Shown here in pieces: positions 12,078-23,126 of a stretch of DNA of 64,000 nt. The DNA is from Phycomyces nitens. Taxonomy: Eukaryota; Mucoromycota; Mucoromycetes; Mucorales; Phycomycetaceae. The DNA lies in the NCBI GenBank assembly GCA_022702545.1, contig JAHRBC010000007.1:310001-374000 (forward strand). Reading direction: 5' to 3'. The translations under genes and the position numbers were made by a program. How positions within the stretch are numbered: position 1 is the first letter of the stretch; every line of letters starts with the position of its first letter. Below the pieces are notes generated by a model, which was given only the letters and a program-made list of their open reading frames with translations, searched no databases and was not told the origin of the DNA.

Positions 12078-14930
12078 ATGTTATCTAGTCGAGTGAGTTT
12101 TTTTGCCATTAATAACCAAAATGTGCTATATTTTAGTGGGCGTCTGATATTTTTTATCTTACAATATACACTTTATAGAATTCAATCTCTTCTAATCATT
12201 CTCGGACATATCATCAGTCATTGTCAAGAGCTACAATATACGAAGGCACTGCCATGGTAAAAATGACATGCCTAGAATGTTTATCCACCTCTATTAAAGT
12301 GATAAACTAATGCTCTGTCTATTTAGGCTTGTAAAGGTTCTGCAATAATTTCTCCGGAAAATACATCCTCTACCCCCTCCTTTTCTCGATCACGTTCCAA
12401 GCGAAATTCACTACTATTTATCAACAGTGTAAATCTTGCTCCTTCACGGTCGTCTTCCACATCCTCTACTGCCTCTTACGGGCGTACTGCACCAGTCCTT
12501 TCGCCTAGTCCGTCTTCTAAACTCGCGTTTAATATGAGAAAAAGATTGCAAAGGTCTACATCAGAAGGTCCAGACGTAGACCGTAACGCAGCTGAGACGA
12601 TGCTGGGAAAGACGATTGGAAAGGAGTTTCTGACCGAAGTTCATAAAATCCAACGACTCTTGAAAGAGTCTCAGGAAAACTCTGCTCTTCTCGAGACTGA
12701 CAAGACAAACGGCCAACAAAAGATAGATTTTCTATCTCGACAGCTTCGACAAAAGTGCATAGCCGAAGGTTGTAAAAACAAAACTGCTATAATAATACTA
12801 ATATATATATATATAAAAGGGAAATTACTCATTAAATATATCAATATCAATTTTAGAGCGACTAAAGGAAGAAATCTGGGACCTTGAATTAGCAAAACAA
12901 GAGTTGACTCAACAGATACAAGAGCTGTCGCAAAGCCTGACACGATCACGACTAGACCAGGCTCGTGTTAAACGACAAGAAGGACTTATAAGCCAAGAGT
13001 TGGAGCTTCTCAAGGCTTCACATGAGAGCTGGTCCAAATCTATCGAAAAGACTCAACATGACTATGAGCATGAGCTGGCATCGCTGCGTCAGACTCTTGA
13101 AGGCGTCAGACAAGAGAGAGACAATCTTGCTCGAGAACTAGAACAATACAAGGCATCCATACCAGCCCCACCCAGTACACCAATACCACGATCTGTTCCA
13201 TCTGAAAATAACTCTACTGTATCTCACACACCAGATAAAGAAACGTTATCAACTACACCAAACAAACGACAGAACAAAAAGAGAACGAATTCAATACTCG
13301 AAGTAGAGACTCTGAGGGTTTCTTTAGCTCATTCGCACTCTGTCGTTCAGGCACTCCATCATAAACTAGAAAAGGAACGACTCGAGCGTTCAGAAATTGA
13401 TGCACTCTTGCGAGAGTCTCAAGAGACAATTGAGAACTTTTGCAAATTGCCAAGAACAACTAGATTGGAAAGCTGGACAGATTCGTCTGCAGATAGCACT
13501 GTTGAAGAACCTCTTAATGATACTTATACGCTTTCATATTACAATGATGACAATAACATGGATTCTTCTATCCCGCCACTTCTCATTCGATCTCGATCAC
13601 TAGGCGACGAACTCTTTATGGCAGATGCAATGTCTAGGAAACCAAAGTGTCCAGATGTTTCCGAGGTCGAAGCTATCTATGACCCGGAAGAGGAAACGTA
13701 CCGTGGAAGTGCAATTATAGAGCGTGTTAACTTTTCAGACCCAAAGGAAGCCAAATCTTGGACCCATTGCAAACTGCCGGCCATATCTCATCCGCCATCT
13801 CAAGTGGTGTACCCTCAGCCCTGGTTTGAGGGCAATCACTCTGTACAAGAGGAATGTGGCTCAGTAATAGTAGACCCTGGAACGTTTATGTATGGATCTG
13901 ACCAGATCTCCGAGCAAGATACCCACCCTGGCCCCAAGGCACGACCCAGAAAATATACACCACGTCCAGGAGTAGAAGAGCAAGAGAGTGTGCCCACACA
14001 AAGTATTCCCACCGTTGCACGCACGATGATTGGGGATTGGATGCTGAAATACACTCGTAAGCGTGTGGGTCAGGGTATTTCTGAAAAGAAACATCGTCGT
14101 TTCTTTTGGATCCACCCCTATAGTATGACGCTCTATTGGTCAACCCAAGAACCAGGCACTCGAGGAGGCCCATCTGATGCCAAGAGTGGTAATTCTTCAT
14201 ATCTATAGCATGGTTCTTGTGGCCTAATATACCCTTAATTGTTATCTATAGCTCTGGTCGAGTCCTTCAAGGTGGACACGAACCCTGTCGAGGCGCAGAC
14301 AAAGGAGCCACCAAGCCTGACCATCAACACCTTGACACGCAATCTCAAGATTCAGTGCTTGAGTCATGAGACACATGCAGTCTGGATAAAGGTAAATGGA
14401 TTCCTGGCTGTTGTGTAGATACATGTAAATGTTAAGAATGCTAAAATGAATACCAAACCTGGCTTGATTTGCATTTAATTTATTTTTCTAGTCTCTTTAT
14501 TACTTGTTAAACAAGACCCGTAAAAATGTAGGTACAAGTCTTTATCTGAATGCCATTAGATACAAGAGTTATATGGTACCCGTAGCTCTGACAACCTTTA
14601 TAGATTCCTTCTTGCACTCCTTCCTATCTTTTGCCCCCTACTTCAAAATCATCCAACGATTCCGACTACAATGACAAGACTCGTCGAGAGACACAGAGGC
14701 GAATACATACCCTATCTCAGTGCATTGAGGTTGAAGACATCCGCAAATCGATAGACTACAATTCGACCAGAGATACTGCAGAATCAGACTACATCAACAA
14801 ACAACTCAACAAACTTGCTGCATCTGATCCCATTCCGAGGAACCGCTCAAACGAAAAGAGTTTACGCTGTCGTCTATCTCGCCGATTCCAGGATATCAGC
14901 CTCCCTAAACAGTTTGAAAGGACCCTCTAA
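12078..14930 (+). CDS. Num1/Mcp5-type cortical PH-domain protein
   Basis: Six exons: 12078-12092, 12327-12768, 12857-14188, 14252-14391, 14492-14527 and 14604-14930; 763 aa. The N-terminal third is Ser/Thr/Arg-rich and looks disordered. Long heptad-rich coiled coils follow (roughly residues 110-250 and 290-340). A C-terminal pleckstrin-homology domain (about residues 525-665) begins near MIGDWMLKYTRKRVGQG, continues with RRFFWIHPYSMTLYWS and ends in a helix with HAVWIKSLYYLLNKTRKN. This pattern fits the PH_12 domain of fungal Num1/Mcp5 proteins, which bind PI(4,5)P2 at the cell cortex and anchor dynein or mitochondria. The first exon codes for only five residues and its choice is less certain than the rest. 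The tail after the PH domain is basic and polar. Confidence 0.88.
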
Positions 14931-15384
14931 TTGAACAACCAAAGGCACCCTTGCTATATTCTAAACTGTAGGCTAGGTTTGAAAGCCTACTCTTTCAAAC
15001 TGTCGTGTTGTTATAACTATCTTTTTCGACCCACAGTTTTTATTTTTCTTTATATTTAATCTATACAAACGCACATACACTTATTCACATACAATACGCA
15101 GCATAAAATATACTCAAAGCCTAGAAATCCCATCATTATCATAAAATATCGCAAAAATCAATCTTACAAAGACCAGTTTTCTCTGGGCATCGTTTGACTA
15201 TATCGTAACATTTGTGCCACAAATCGGACTGGGTTTGCTTTGTTTACCCCACCTTGTTAATTTGCACTAGAGAATCCAAACCTTTATATATATATATATA
15301 TATATTTGGTGGCAAGAAACCCTCGAGATTCATCACAGAATAAAACAACTGGGATTGTATATTTTTGGATTCCAATAAATCACA
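14931..15384. other. Spacer between PH-domain and MFS genes
   Basis: It holds the 3' region of the PH gene, with an inverted-repeat cluster at 14968-14999, then an AT-rich promoter region with a (TA)n tract at 15284-15305 before the MFS start. No gene was seen. Confidence 0.5.
14968..14999. repeat. Overlapping inverted repeats in a 3' region
   Basis: GTAGGCT (14968-14974) pairs with AGCCTAC (14984-14990), and TTTGAAAG (14978-14985) pairs with CTTTCAAA (14992-14999). The two stems overlap, so only one can form at a time. It lies about 40 nt after the PH-gene stop codon and could be a 3'-UTR structure or part of a termination region. Confidence 0.4.
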
Positions 15385-17207
15385 ATGAGCAGTAAAGCTG
15401 GTTCAATCATCACATCCGTGCGAGAGAACATTAGCCGATCGTCATCTAGATCAGAAGATCAAGAAAGCACTAGTCGGGCAGTCTCTCCTCGAGAAAAGAA
15501 ACTCTTGAGAAAACTTGATTGGCGTATTGTTCCCTGGATCTTTATTCTTTATTTTCTCAGTGTCGAAGACCGTGCGAATGTTGGTTATGCAATGACGATG
15601 AATAAACAAGCCGGCCACACCATGGCCCAGACAGCCGGTCTCGATGCCAGCCAGAACAATATTGGTCTGGGCCTGTTTTATGTGGCCTATATTGTGAGTC
15701 TTTAAGGAATGGATGATATGGATTGACGAAATAATACTATTTATGAATAATCTCTGTACAAACCAGCTCTTTGAAGTGCCTTCCAACCTTATCATGACAC
15801 ATGTGAATCCTGCTTTTTGGATTGCACGTATCATGATTACCTGGAGTATCGTAACTGGATGTATGGCAGCCATTACAAAGCCATGGCATTTTTATCTACT
15901 ACGATTTTTACTGGTAAGTCATGGACCTTTAAGCCATAATTTCCAACTATCCTTGGCTTGCTAGGGTGTCTTTGAGGCCGGATTCTGGCCAGGAATAGGT
16001 AATCTGAAAAGATTGCACAAGCGGTGGTCCTGATTGTTCTCCTTTAAAGCATACTACACAACCCTATGGTACCGTCCAAACGAAATATCCTCTCGAATTG
16101 GCGTCACGTACTTGGCAGGACCCGTATCAGGTTGGTCCACATCTTGATGATCTCCATGTTTATTTGCATTATTCCCAGGCGCCTTTGGTGGATTGATCTC
16201 TGCAGCAATTCAACTGATTGACACTCGGGGTGGTCTTTATGGCTGGCAATGGTAACACTATAGACCATCTATTGGTCTTTTTTTTTGCTTGCTTGGAATT
16301 GACCTTGGGTATCTGATCTAGGCTGTTTATCATATCTGGTATTCTGTCGGTAATATTTGGTGTGGCCACTATATGGTATCTGCCATCAAAACCAGAGACA
16401 TCGACACAGTTCTTGGATGAAGAAGAGCGTGCACTTATCAGACGCAGATTGGGAATGGTTCCTCAGGGCCTTGTTAATGACGAACCCCCTCAGCCCGTAA
16501 AGGGAGACCTGCAACAGATACTTATCCAATTGACAGATTACAAGGTCTGGCTGTTTTGTGTCTTGTACTTTACACCCGTCATGGCTGCTACTTCTCTTGG
16601 GTACTTTCTGCCAAGGATCGTACAAGAGATTGGAACATACACATCCATTCAAGTCAGTCTGATGAGCATTCCTCCCTATGTCTTTGGTGGTCTAATGGTC
16701 TATGCCATGACTCGCCTGAGCGATTACTATGGAGATCGTGGGTGGTTTATTATCGGAACCTCTCTTACATCCTTTGTCGGATTCACGATCCTCAGCTTTG
16801 GTGGCCCAGTTGGTCTGCGCTACTTTGGACTGATGATTGTAGCCGGCGGTACTTACCCAACCGTTCCATTGGTAAGTAGGACGACTAGATTATGTCCTAG
16901 AATCCAACTGTTTCTCTTTTAGAGTATGGCATGGACAGCCAATTCAAAGGAAGGAGCGACGGCTGTTGCTACTGCTACTGGAATCGTTTCCTCTATTGCA
17001 AACTTTGGTGCCCTCATCTGTACATTTGCACTCTATTCAGGCTGGCCAGCAGATGCACCACGCTATGTTGGATCAAACATGATTAATGGAGGTGCCATGC
17101 TTGTAGCTGCCATTTGTGCTCTGATCCTAAAGCTCAAATTCACTAGTCTGAACAAGCAGATTGATGCAGATGCAAATGTTGGTCGAGACTTCAAGTACCT
17201 TTTGTAA
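15385..17207 (+). CDS. MFS permease, Dal5/allantoate (anion:cation symporter) family
   Basis: Seven exons: 15385-15693, 15767-15913, 15965-15998, 16050-16130, 16179-16251, 16322-16871 and 16923-17207; 492 aa, normal for the family. After a polar N terminus, KLLRKLDWRIVPWIFILYFLS opens the first membrane helix, a hallmark of the fungal anion:cation symporter group. Other group signatures are the VEDRANVGYA-type loop after TM1, RFLLGVFEAGFWPGI at TM4, AYYTTLWYRPNEISSRIG, and the Gly-rich TM5 segment GAFGGLISAAIQ. About 12 helices are visible. Relatives carry allantoate, nicotinate, pantothenate, vitamins or sugar acids; the substrate cannot be told from sequence. All six introns have GT-AG borders. 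The gene converges on the orphan membrane protein downstream, 192 bp away. Confidence 0.93.
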
Positions 17208-17399
17208 ACTTATTATTTATTTATATTTATGTTAAATATACTAATCACTTGTAATTCTAAATGCAATTATTATATTATATATTATTATTATTATTGAGGA
17301 GTGAAAATGTATTTTAAAAAAAAAGTTCTCAAGTACAAAATTCATTTAAATTAATTCAAGCAAAAAATACAAAATGATTACAGATTATAAAAATCCTTA

Positions 17400-18494
17400 T
17401 TAATCTGTCTTCTTGACCATGTTTCTAGTGTCAAGAAGACGGTTCTCTCTATAAGCAGCATAGATACATGTTGCAGCACTGGGACCAACAATAGGACTAG
17501 TGATCAACAAGATTGCTACACCCTTGAATCCATCATCCATAGCAGCCCAGAGAACACATCCCAACAGGGTCGAGAAAAGGTCCATGAAGAATGTGTAAGA
17601 GGCCAAGAAACCACCGACTTGGAAGTAAGTCAGACCGGTTGGCAAGGTGACAGGAGCAGCAATGAGTTCCACAAGAGCATCCCAGAGATTTACGCCAGAC
17701 CAAGACAGATGGATGTAAGTACCATAGTAAACCATGATGCAGAGCACACCAAGGAAGAGGTAAAGACGCTCGACGGCATTCTTGCTATCTACAATAGCCA
17801 GACGCTCGGCAACGTCCTTGTCATTTGAGGCTGGGGTATAAGGGTTGATGATGTCAAGACCACGCTCGACGAGTTTGCCCAACGGTATGGTAAAGATAGG
17901 ACCAATCTGCCAGAGAGCAATAAAGGTCTCTTCAAGATGGGATTCGGGCTCAACACCAGCAATCATGTATGCAGTAGGAATAAAGTATCCAAAGAAGGTG
18001 GTGAATAGGATGGCATTGGCACGGTTGGGTGCAACGGTAAAGGCCTTGACGTTCTTGCCGTTTGGAACAGGCGAAAAGTAGAGGTAGATGGGGATATAGA
18101 CGGGGAAAATGGCCGAGACTCCACACATGTTACCAATCATTGCCCATACCATACTCCATCCCAAAGGAGTAGATGAGATCTGGCGACGGGAACCTTCGAT
18201 ATTCATAACAGCGAGAATAACACCACAGAAAGACAACATGACCTGATCGATTGCACGGCCGATTGGGATGCGGAATGAGAACTTGAAAAGACTGACGTAG
18301 AGAGTGGCAGCCATGTCAAGGTGCTTAAATCCAGTATATACACCACGGATGCCATTGTCGGCATCATGATAGACAGCATCAATGCACATTTCAATGAGAC
18401 CGACCATCCATTCTGCAAGTGTGTCCCAAATGTACTTTGTGGTAAAGAAGGCGAGTGGCGCACCCAAGGCAAGAGCGATCGCAAACTTGCTCAT
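17400..18494 (-). CDS. Orphan multi-pass membrane protein
   Basis: A single exon of 364 aa from the ATG at 18494; the open frame upstream of it has no ATG. I see about eight hydrophobic helices, beginning with MSKFAIALALGAPLAFFTTK, which could be a signal anchor. Others are SMVWAMIGNMCGVSAIFPVY, the segment around GYFIPTAYMIAG, LYLFLGVLCIMVYYG, and two C-terminal helices containing GGFLASYTFFMDLF and GVAILLITSPIVGPSA. The general layout (paired helices with polar loops, conserved P-x-Y near the third pair) recalls membrane proteins often found beside fungal terpenoid genes, but the resemblance is weak and no such cluster is present. No catalytic motif was recognised. An upstream 5' exon cannot be excluded. 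Confidence 0.75.
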   Translation of the reverse strand: MSKFAIALALGAPLAFFTTKYIWDTLAEWMVGLIEMCIDAVYHDADNGIRGVYTGFKHLDMAATLYVSLFKFSFRIPIGRAIDQVMLSFCGVILAVMNIEGSRRQISSTPLGWSMVWAMIGNMCGVSAIFPVYIPIYLYFSPVPNGKNVKAFTVAPNRANAILFTTFFGYFIPTAYMIAGVEPESHLEETFIALWQIGPIFTIPLGKLVERGLDIINPYTPASNDKDVAERLAIVDSKNAVERLYLFLGVLCIMVYYGTYIHLSWSGVNLWDALVELIAAPVTLPTGLTYFQVGGFLASYTFFMDLFSTLLGCVLWAAMDDGFKGVAILLITSPIVGPSAATCIYAAYRENRLLDTRNMVKKTD

Positions 18495-21281
18495 AATTAA
18501 AACAAGAAGAGGAGTATTGGATTTCACAGTTGGTTTCTCTCTCTTTTTTTGTATCTGAGCCGTGCTGGCTTCCAAATGGATGAAGCCGAGCTGTTCTGTG
18601 CGCTTCTGAGAATGCTTGTATTGCCTTTGTACTTCTTTACTAATCGAGATACAAGTCAGCTTGAATAAATACGAAGGAGAACGTGGGTTGGATATTACAA
18701 GTGTAAAGGATACAATGAGATCTGCCCGAGGAGCCTTGTTTACTGGATTTTATTTATTTATTTATTTATTTTTTAAAAAAAAGAAAGGAGTTTGGTGGCT
18801 GATAAACGAGATTCTGATAAAAACATTTGTTGGCCCAAAGACACCATGATAGATTCACTTGGATACAAAAACCCATTGTAATAAAAAGGTACTGAATGAT
18901 AAAGACATTATATCTTTACCGTACGTCAGGTTCAATAGTTTTCATGGCACATTTCTGTCAATTGATTAAAATACACCGCTCCAAACCTAAATACTTTTTC
19001 TGTGCACACTTGAATATTATCTGCCTTGAATTTCATTTGGCTTAATTATAAAAATAATATCGGCAATTATGGAGCATTGGGTGGGTAATTGGTATTTAGA
19101 GTTCCTTCCGAGAGTATATTATGCATAGTACATAGGAAAACATGGCATTGGAGCAACAAGAATCTACAAAGATAAGCTTGAAAGCATATAGAGCGGTAAT
19201 GAAATACGATTAGCTATTTCCAATCATTCAAGATGCTCTTCCAGTAAAACGAGATTATTGATTCATCTTCAAAAGCGTTTAATGCAACATTGTAAAATGT
19301 TAAAGATGTTTATAGCACATCTTTTATCCACTTTCTGTTGGCTCTGGATAAAAATAATATCAACTCTCTATCTTACACTCAGAATGCCTTGTACTCCGGA
19401 AATCATTTTTCCTGGCTACACGAGGATTCACAAAATCTTTACTCGTTTTCTTCTGATATTCTCGAGTCTTTTCTTTTTTTTTAAAAAAAAAATGAACCAG
19501 AAAGTAATTTTGATAAATAGCTTTCTTCTTCTTTACCATTGCTTCTTAAAGTGTGTTTCCAAGGTTGGTAGACATGCTACTATTGTCCAATAAGGTGTGT
19601 GTGTTTTTGAAACACACAAAGGAAATAGGCGTGGTCTTTGCAATTGGAGCATGTCTTGAACTATCGTGATACTTTCCTCATACCTTTATAGAAAGCTATC
19701 ATTCATTGGTATCTGGATATTCCAAATGATTTTTGTTTGCTTGAATTTCCAATAATTGTATATGTGTTTGGATTCCTTCCGAGCACAATGTACATTTATT
19801 CATATTACTTGGATGGTTACTGCGAGTATTTGTACTTTTAACTGATTAGATCCACATGCTGCAACTACAGATATTGTAGCCAATTCGCAATCCAAGAGTT
19901 TTTATTTCTTTATTTAAAAAGAAAGTATCTAGGGATAATGGACCTATTGGAATGTGGAGGAGTCTGGGAGATAAAGTATATGCTATTTCATAAAGTGGCA
20001 TAAATATGCTTCATAATAAAAATGTTTCAAACAGATATTGTTCTTTTCTTTTTCAAAATGTTCCATAGTTTGGGAACAAAATGATCCATGAATAATTTGG
20101 CTGTCTTGATTACAGTCCTATAGGTGCCTGTTGGGCCTCACGCGAGTGCCATTGTTCTGGTTTTGTTCTGTGTATTACACGGATTTGAACATTTGGTTGC
20201 TCCAGCCGGTATAACTCCAAGTTGATATAAAAATATAAAAAAATAGTCGCTACCGTTATCCGAATACAGTCTGGATAAACCAATTGATTCAAGAGTGTGA
20301 CCAATCAATCTCTTGTATTCCCTCGATTATTAATTACCACTGGATAACACTGTGATGCAAATATTATGGTTTATACAACGACCCACATAGAAATAGTTTA
20401 ATAATCTACTCAAATTACTGGCGGATCTTCAGAGAACTCTATATTTATTGGTCCCACAAAGACTTTGGCCTTTATAGGAATACCAGAAAGAAAAGAAAAA
20501 AAAAGATGTACAAAATGCTACAAGGACATTTATTCAAACCAATACAAAGGCAATTGTATAGCTGATATCAATAAAGGGCTACACAATCATACCAGTAAAT
20601 TGCTGTCAAGTCGAACGTGGATGGTTTGACATGCTTATTTCTTGAATTGAGTTGGGGCTCAGCGATACTTGTTATCAGATAATACATGATATGGCTTGGC
20701 GTCATTGTACAATCAATCGTCTAATGATCGTTGCAACCCTAATTATTCCTCAATTCCCAAGGCGTCTCAATTGAACTTTAAGATTATTGTATCCATGGTG
20801 AGAACAAATGCATTGGATCATTTGGGCAATTGCATTGAAAATTATACTTTTTTTAGAATGAATAGTTATTTGCTAAGCAACAAGTTTTTTTGTCAGACGT
20901 TGTGTGCATGCAGCCCACAGATTTTTACCTATATAAAGCAAAAAAAAAAACTAGATTATGGAAAGTTGGGTGGACAATTGATGATAACAATAAGGATCCC
21001 AATACCATAAAAGACATTGTATTTCTCTAGTCGGACGAATATTCTAAAGACTAATTTGGTATCAAGGAATCGTACAGATCCATGTCCCTTTTCCTAAACA
21101 CCGATTGTACTTGGACACGTTGTGGAGATCAAGAGATATCTTGGCGTACAGACCCTGTATGACCAAAGACTAGTTTTGCAAGAAATCCAAAAAAAAGGAA
21201 TTGTATTAAATGTGAATATGAACAATTATGTTTTCTAGTAAATTATACATGTAATTTCTATATTACTACAAGCTAGACCGT
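18495..21281. other. Intergenic, no recognised gene
   Basis: About 2.8 kb, AT-rich. It contains a T9/A10 junction near 19474-19492, an (ATTT)n run near 18748-18772 and scattered short frames. Those at 19258-19593 and 20696-21010 show no recognisable domain and biased low-complexity composition. It probably holds the promoter of the orphan membrane protein on the left and the 3' region of the F-box gene on the right. Confidence 0.5.
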
Positions 21282-23126
21282 TCAATAGAACCTTGGATTA
21301 TCAAAGACAAAGTTATTGATTGAACCACAGCGTATATCTACATAACCAAGAGGAAGATCGTCCATCCAGTTTATGGTGTTTGTATATTCCACTGACCCTC
21401 GACTGGCCTCTAGCTCTTCGTTTTGTTCGTCAGTCACGGGCTCATATTCAAACGATTTGAAATAGTCAACAGCGTACTCAATGTCATCCTCTTTTAGCTC
21501 TCGTAACTCGGTCGCCATGATGCTGTGGCACAGGGGACCATACCGGTGGTACCATCGTGTAGCAGATTTTGTACTAGGGACTGAATCAATTGTCTGTCTA
21601 CATTCTGACTCAAGTCCGGATTGTGGAAGGGTAGGATTGAGTTGTGTAAGAGCCAAGAGGCTCATTCTGGTGTTTTCATTGCAAGTAATACCATCGCTAG
21701 GAGAATAAAAGGCAACCCGGAACATTTCAAGGGTTTCAAAGTGGTTGTATGGCATATTGATCGAGATACTTCCAGCCTCCAGACACAGTACACCTGTCAC
21801 ACGCAAATTGAAGAGATTGAGGCGTGTGATCTGTCGACATCTTTGAGAGAGATAGTCAAACAGATGAATGTCTACTTTGGTATTGCAAATCTCAAAGCTC
21901 TCTAGGCCATGTTGGCTTGTCCACCCAAATGCCTCTGGACGTATGGACACTGTATTGGCAATCAGCCGCAGACTTTTTAAGGCACTGCATTTCTCCAAGA
22001 GAATGTCCAGGCCAAAGTCCATGTGGCATACGCTCAGGCTGAGATCGACCAAACGGAAGCAATACCCAATGGCTGTGGGAATAACTAGAGAATCGGGTAT
22101 GGAGTTGAGTATTTCCACATCAAGCGTCTTTAGTGTCGCAGAGGACGAGCGCATGATCCCCTTGATCAGGGTTGTCGTGAGAGCCGGGATACTTTCGTCG
22201 ACATGGGTGGTGTAGGTGAGGTCTTGGAGCGATACTTTCAGACTGGAGAGAAATTCAAAGAAGATCTGATGTATGGTACTCTTGTACTTCATGCTTCCAA
22301 TCGCAATCTTCTTTAGGTGCCCAAATGCGTTCTTTGGCACCGGAAGGTCCTTTGGTGTCAGACTGACATGCGTCTCGTCTCTTGGATTGTTTTCTGTTGG
22401 CCAGCTTAAAGCAGCTAGTTTTGGGTATTTTAATGCCCAGTAATAGATCCATAGACTGTCTGGTATGTTTTCAAACTCCAATGATGTCAGTCTGATTGCT
22501 GGTGTGGTCTGTAGGACAAGTGGGATATCGTTGGCTGATATACGATCGAATTTGACCTTCAAGGACAGAGATTCTAGCTTGGGTAGGCGTGTGTGGATTT
22601 CCTCAATGTCTAGGAAACTAAAGGTTGGGTTGGAGGCCCATTGGTATTGATGGAGTTCTAGGTGTTTAAGGGTGGGTGAAGATGATATGACGGCCAGGAC
22701 TTCTTGCTTTCCGAGATTGGCTTCGTTTATTGAAAAGTGCAATTTTGTTAGGGACGGAAGTATCAGCCAACTCGTGTTCTTTTGAAAGAAATACGGCGAT
22801 ATATTTCCGCCGTAAATCCACAGATAATCCAAGGACTGGAAATGGTTGCGTATCAAGCGAAACTGTTCGTTGCTGACCCGGACATTCGAGCGAAAGACCA
22901 GCTCCTTTACGAGATATCCGCATCTCTTGTGGGTTGGGGACGAAGAGAGCATGTTGCATAAATTATCCATGCTTCTCTCTGTGACAATGTCCAGTTTCTT
23001 CCAGACACTTTCGGTAAATGGCTGATGCCATGCCTGGCAGACAAGAGAGGCGTTGAGTCTGTGGTCGTTTGTGAGGTAAGAGGCAATGCAGGAAAGGATC
23101 TCAAAGGGTAAATCGGACGCCTTCAT
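21282..23126 (-). CDS. F-box and leucine-rich-repeat-like protein
   Basis: One intronless exon, 614 aa. The N terminus carries an F-box (about residues 5-45): LPFEILSCIASYLTNDHRL, then VCQAWHQPFTESVWKKLD. F-boxes bind Skp1 and make the protein a substrate receptor of an SCF ubiquitin ligase. The rest is a run of degenerate leucine-rich segments such as LPKLESLSLKVKFD, CFRLVDLSLSVCHMDFG, CSALKSLRLIANTV and RQITRLNLFNLRVTG, spaced about 25-50 residues apart. The C-terminal 120 residues are acidic and not repeat-like. This architecture is widely expanded in Mucoromycota genomes. The target is unknown. Start choice is secure because the F-box begins within a few residues of the ATG. Confidence 0.85.
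   Translation of the reverse strand: MKASDLPFEILSCIASYLTNDHRLNASLVCQAWHQPFTESVWKKLDIVTERSMDNLCNMLSSSPTHKRCGYLVKELVFRSNVRVSNEQFRLIRNHFQSLDYLWIYGGNISPYFFQKNTSWLILPSLTKLHFSINEANLGKQEVLAVISSSPTLKHLELHQYQWASNPTFSFLDIEEIHTRLPKLESLSLKVKFDRISANDIPLVLQTTPAIRLTSLEFENIPDSLWIYYWALKYPKLAALSWPTENNPRDETHVSLTPKDLPVPKNAFGHLKKIAIGSMKYKSTIHQIFFEFLSSLKVSLQDLTYTTHVDESIPALTTTLIKGIMRSSSATLKTLDVEILNSIPDSLVIPTAIGYCFRLVDLSLSVCHMDFGLDILLEKCSALKSLRLIANTVSIRPEAFGWTSQHGLESFEICNTKVDIHLFDYLSQRCRQITRLNLFNLRVTGVLCLEAGSISINMPYNHFETLEMFRVAFYSPSDGITCNENTRMSLLALTQLNPTLPQSGLESECRQTIDSVPSTKSATRWYHRYGPLCHSIMATELRELKEDDIEYAVDYFKSFEYEPVTDEQNEELEASRGSVEYTNTINWMDDLPLGYVDIRCGSINNFVFDNPRFY

Noticed and set aside
17207..17400. A co-regulated transporter pair (MFS plus orphan membrane protein)
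   Set aside because: The genes converge and share no promoter; no other pathway genes are nearby.
18495..18575. N-terminal extension of the orphan membrane protein
   Set aside because: The extension starts at TTG; the first ATG is at 18494.
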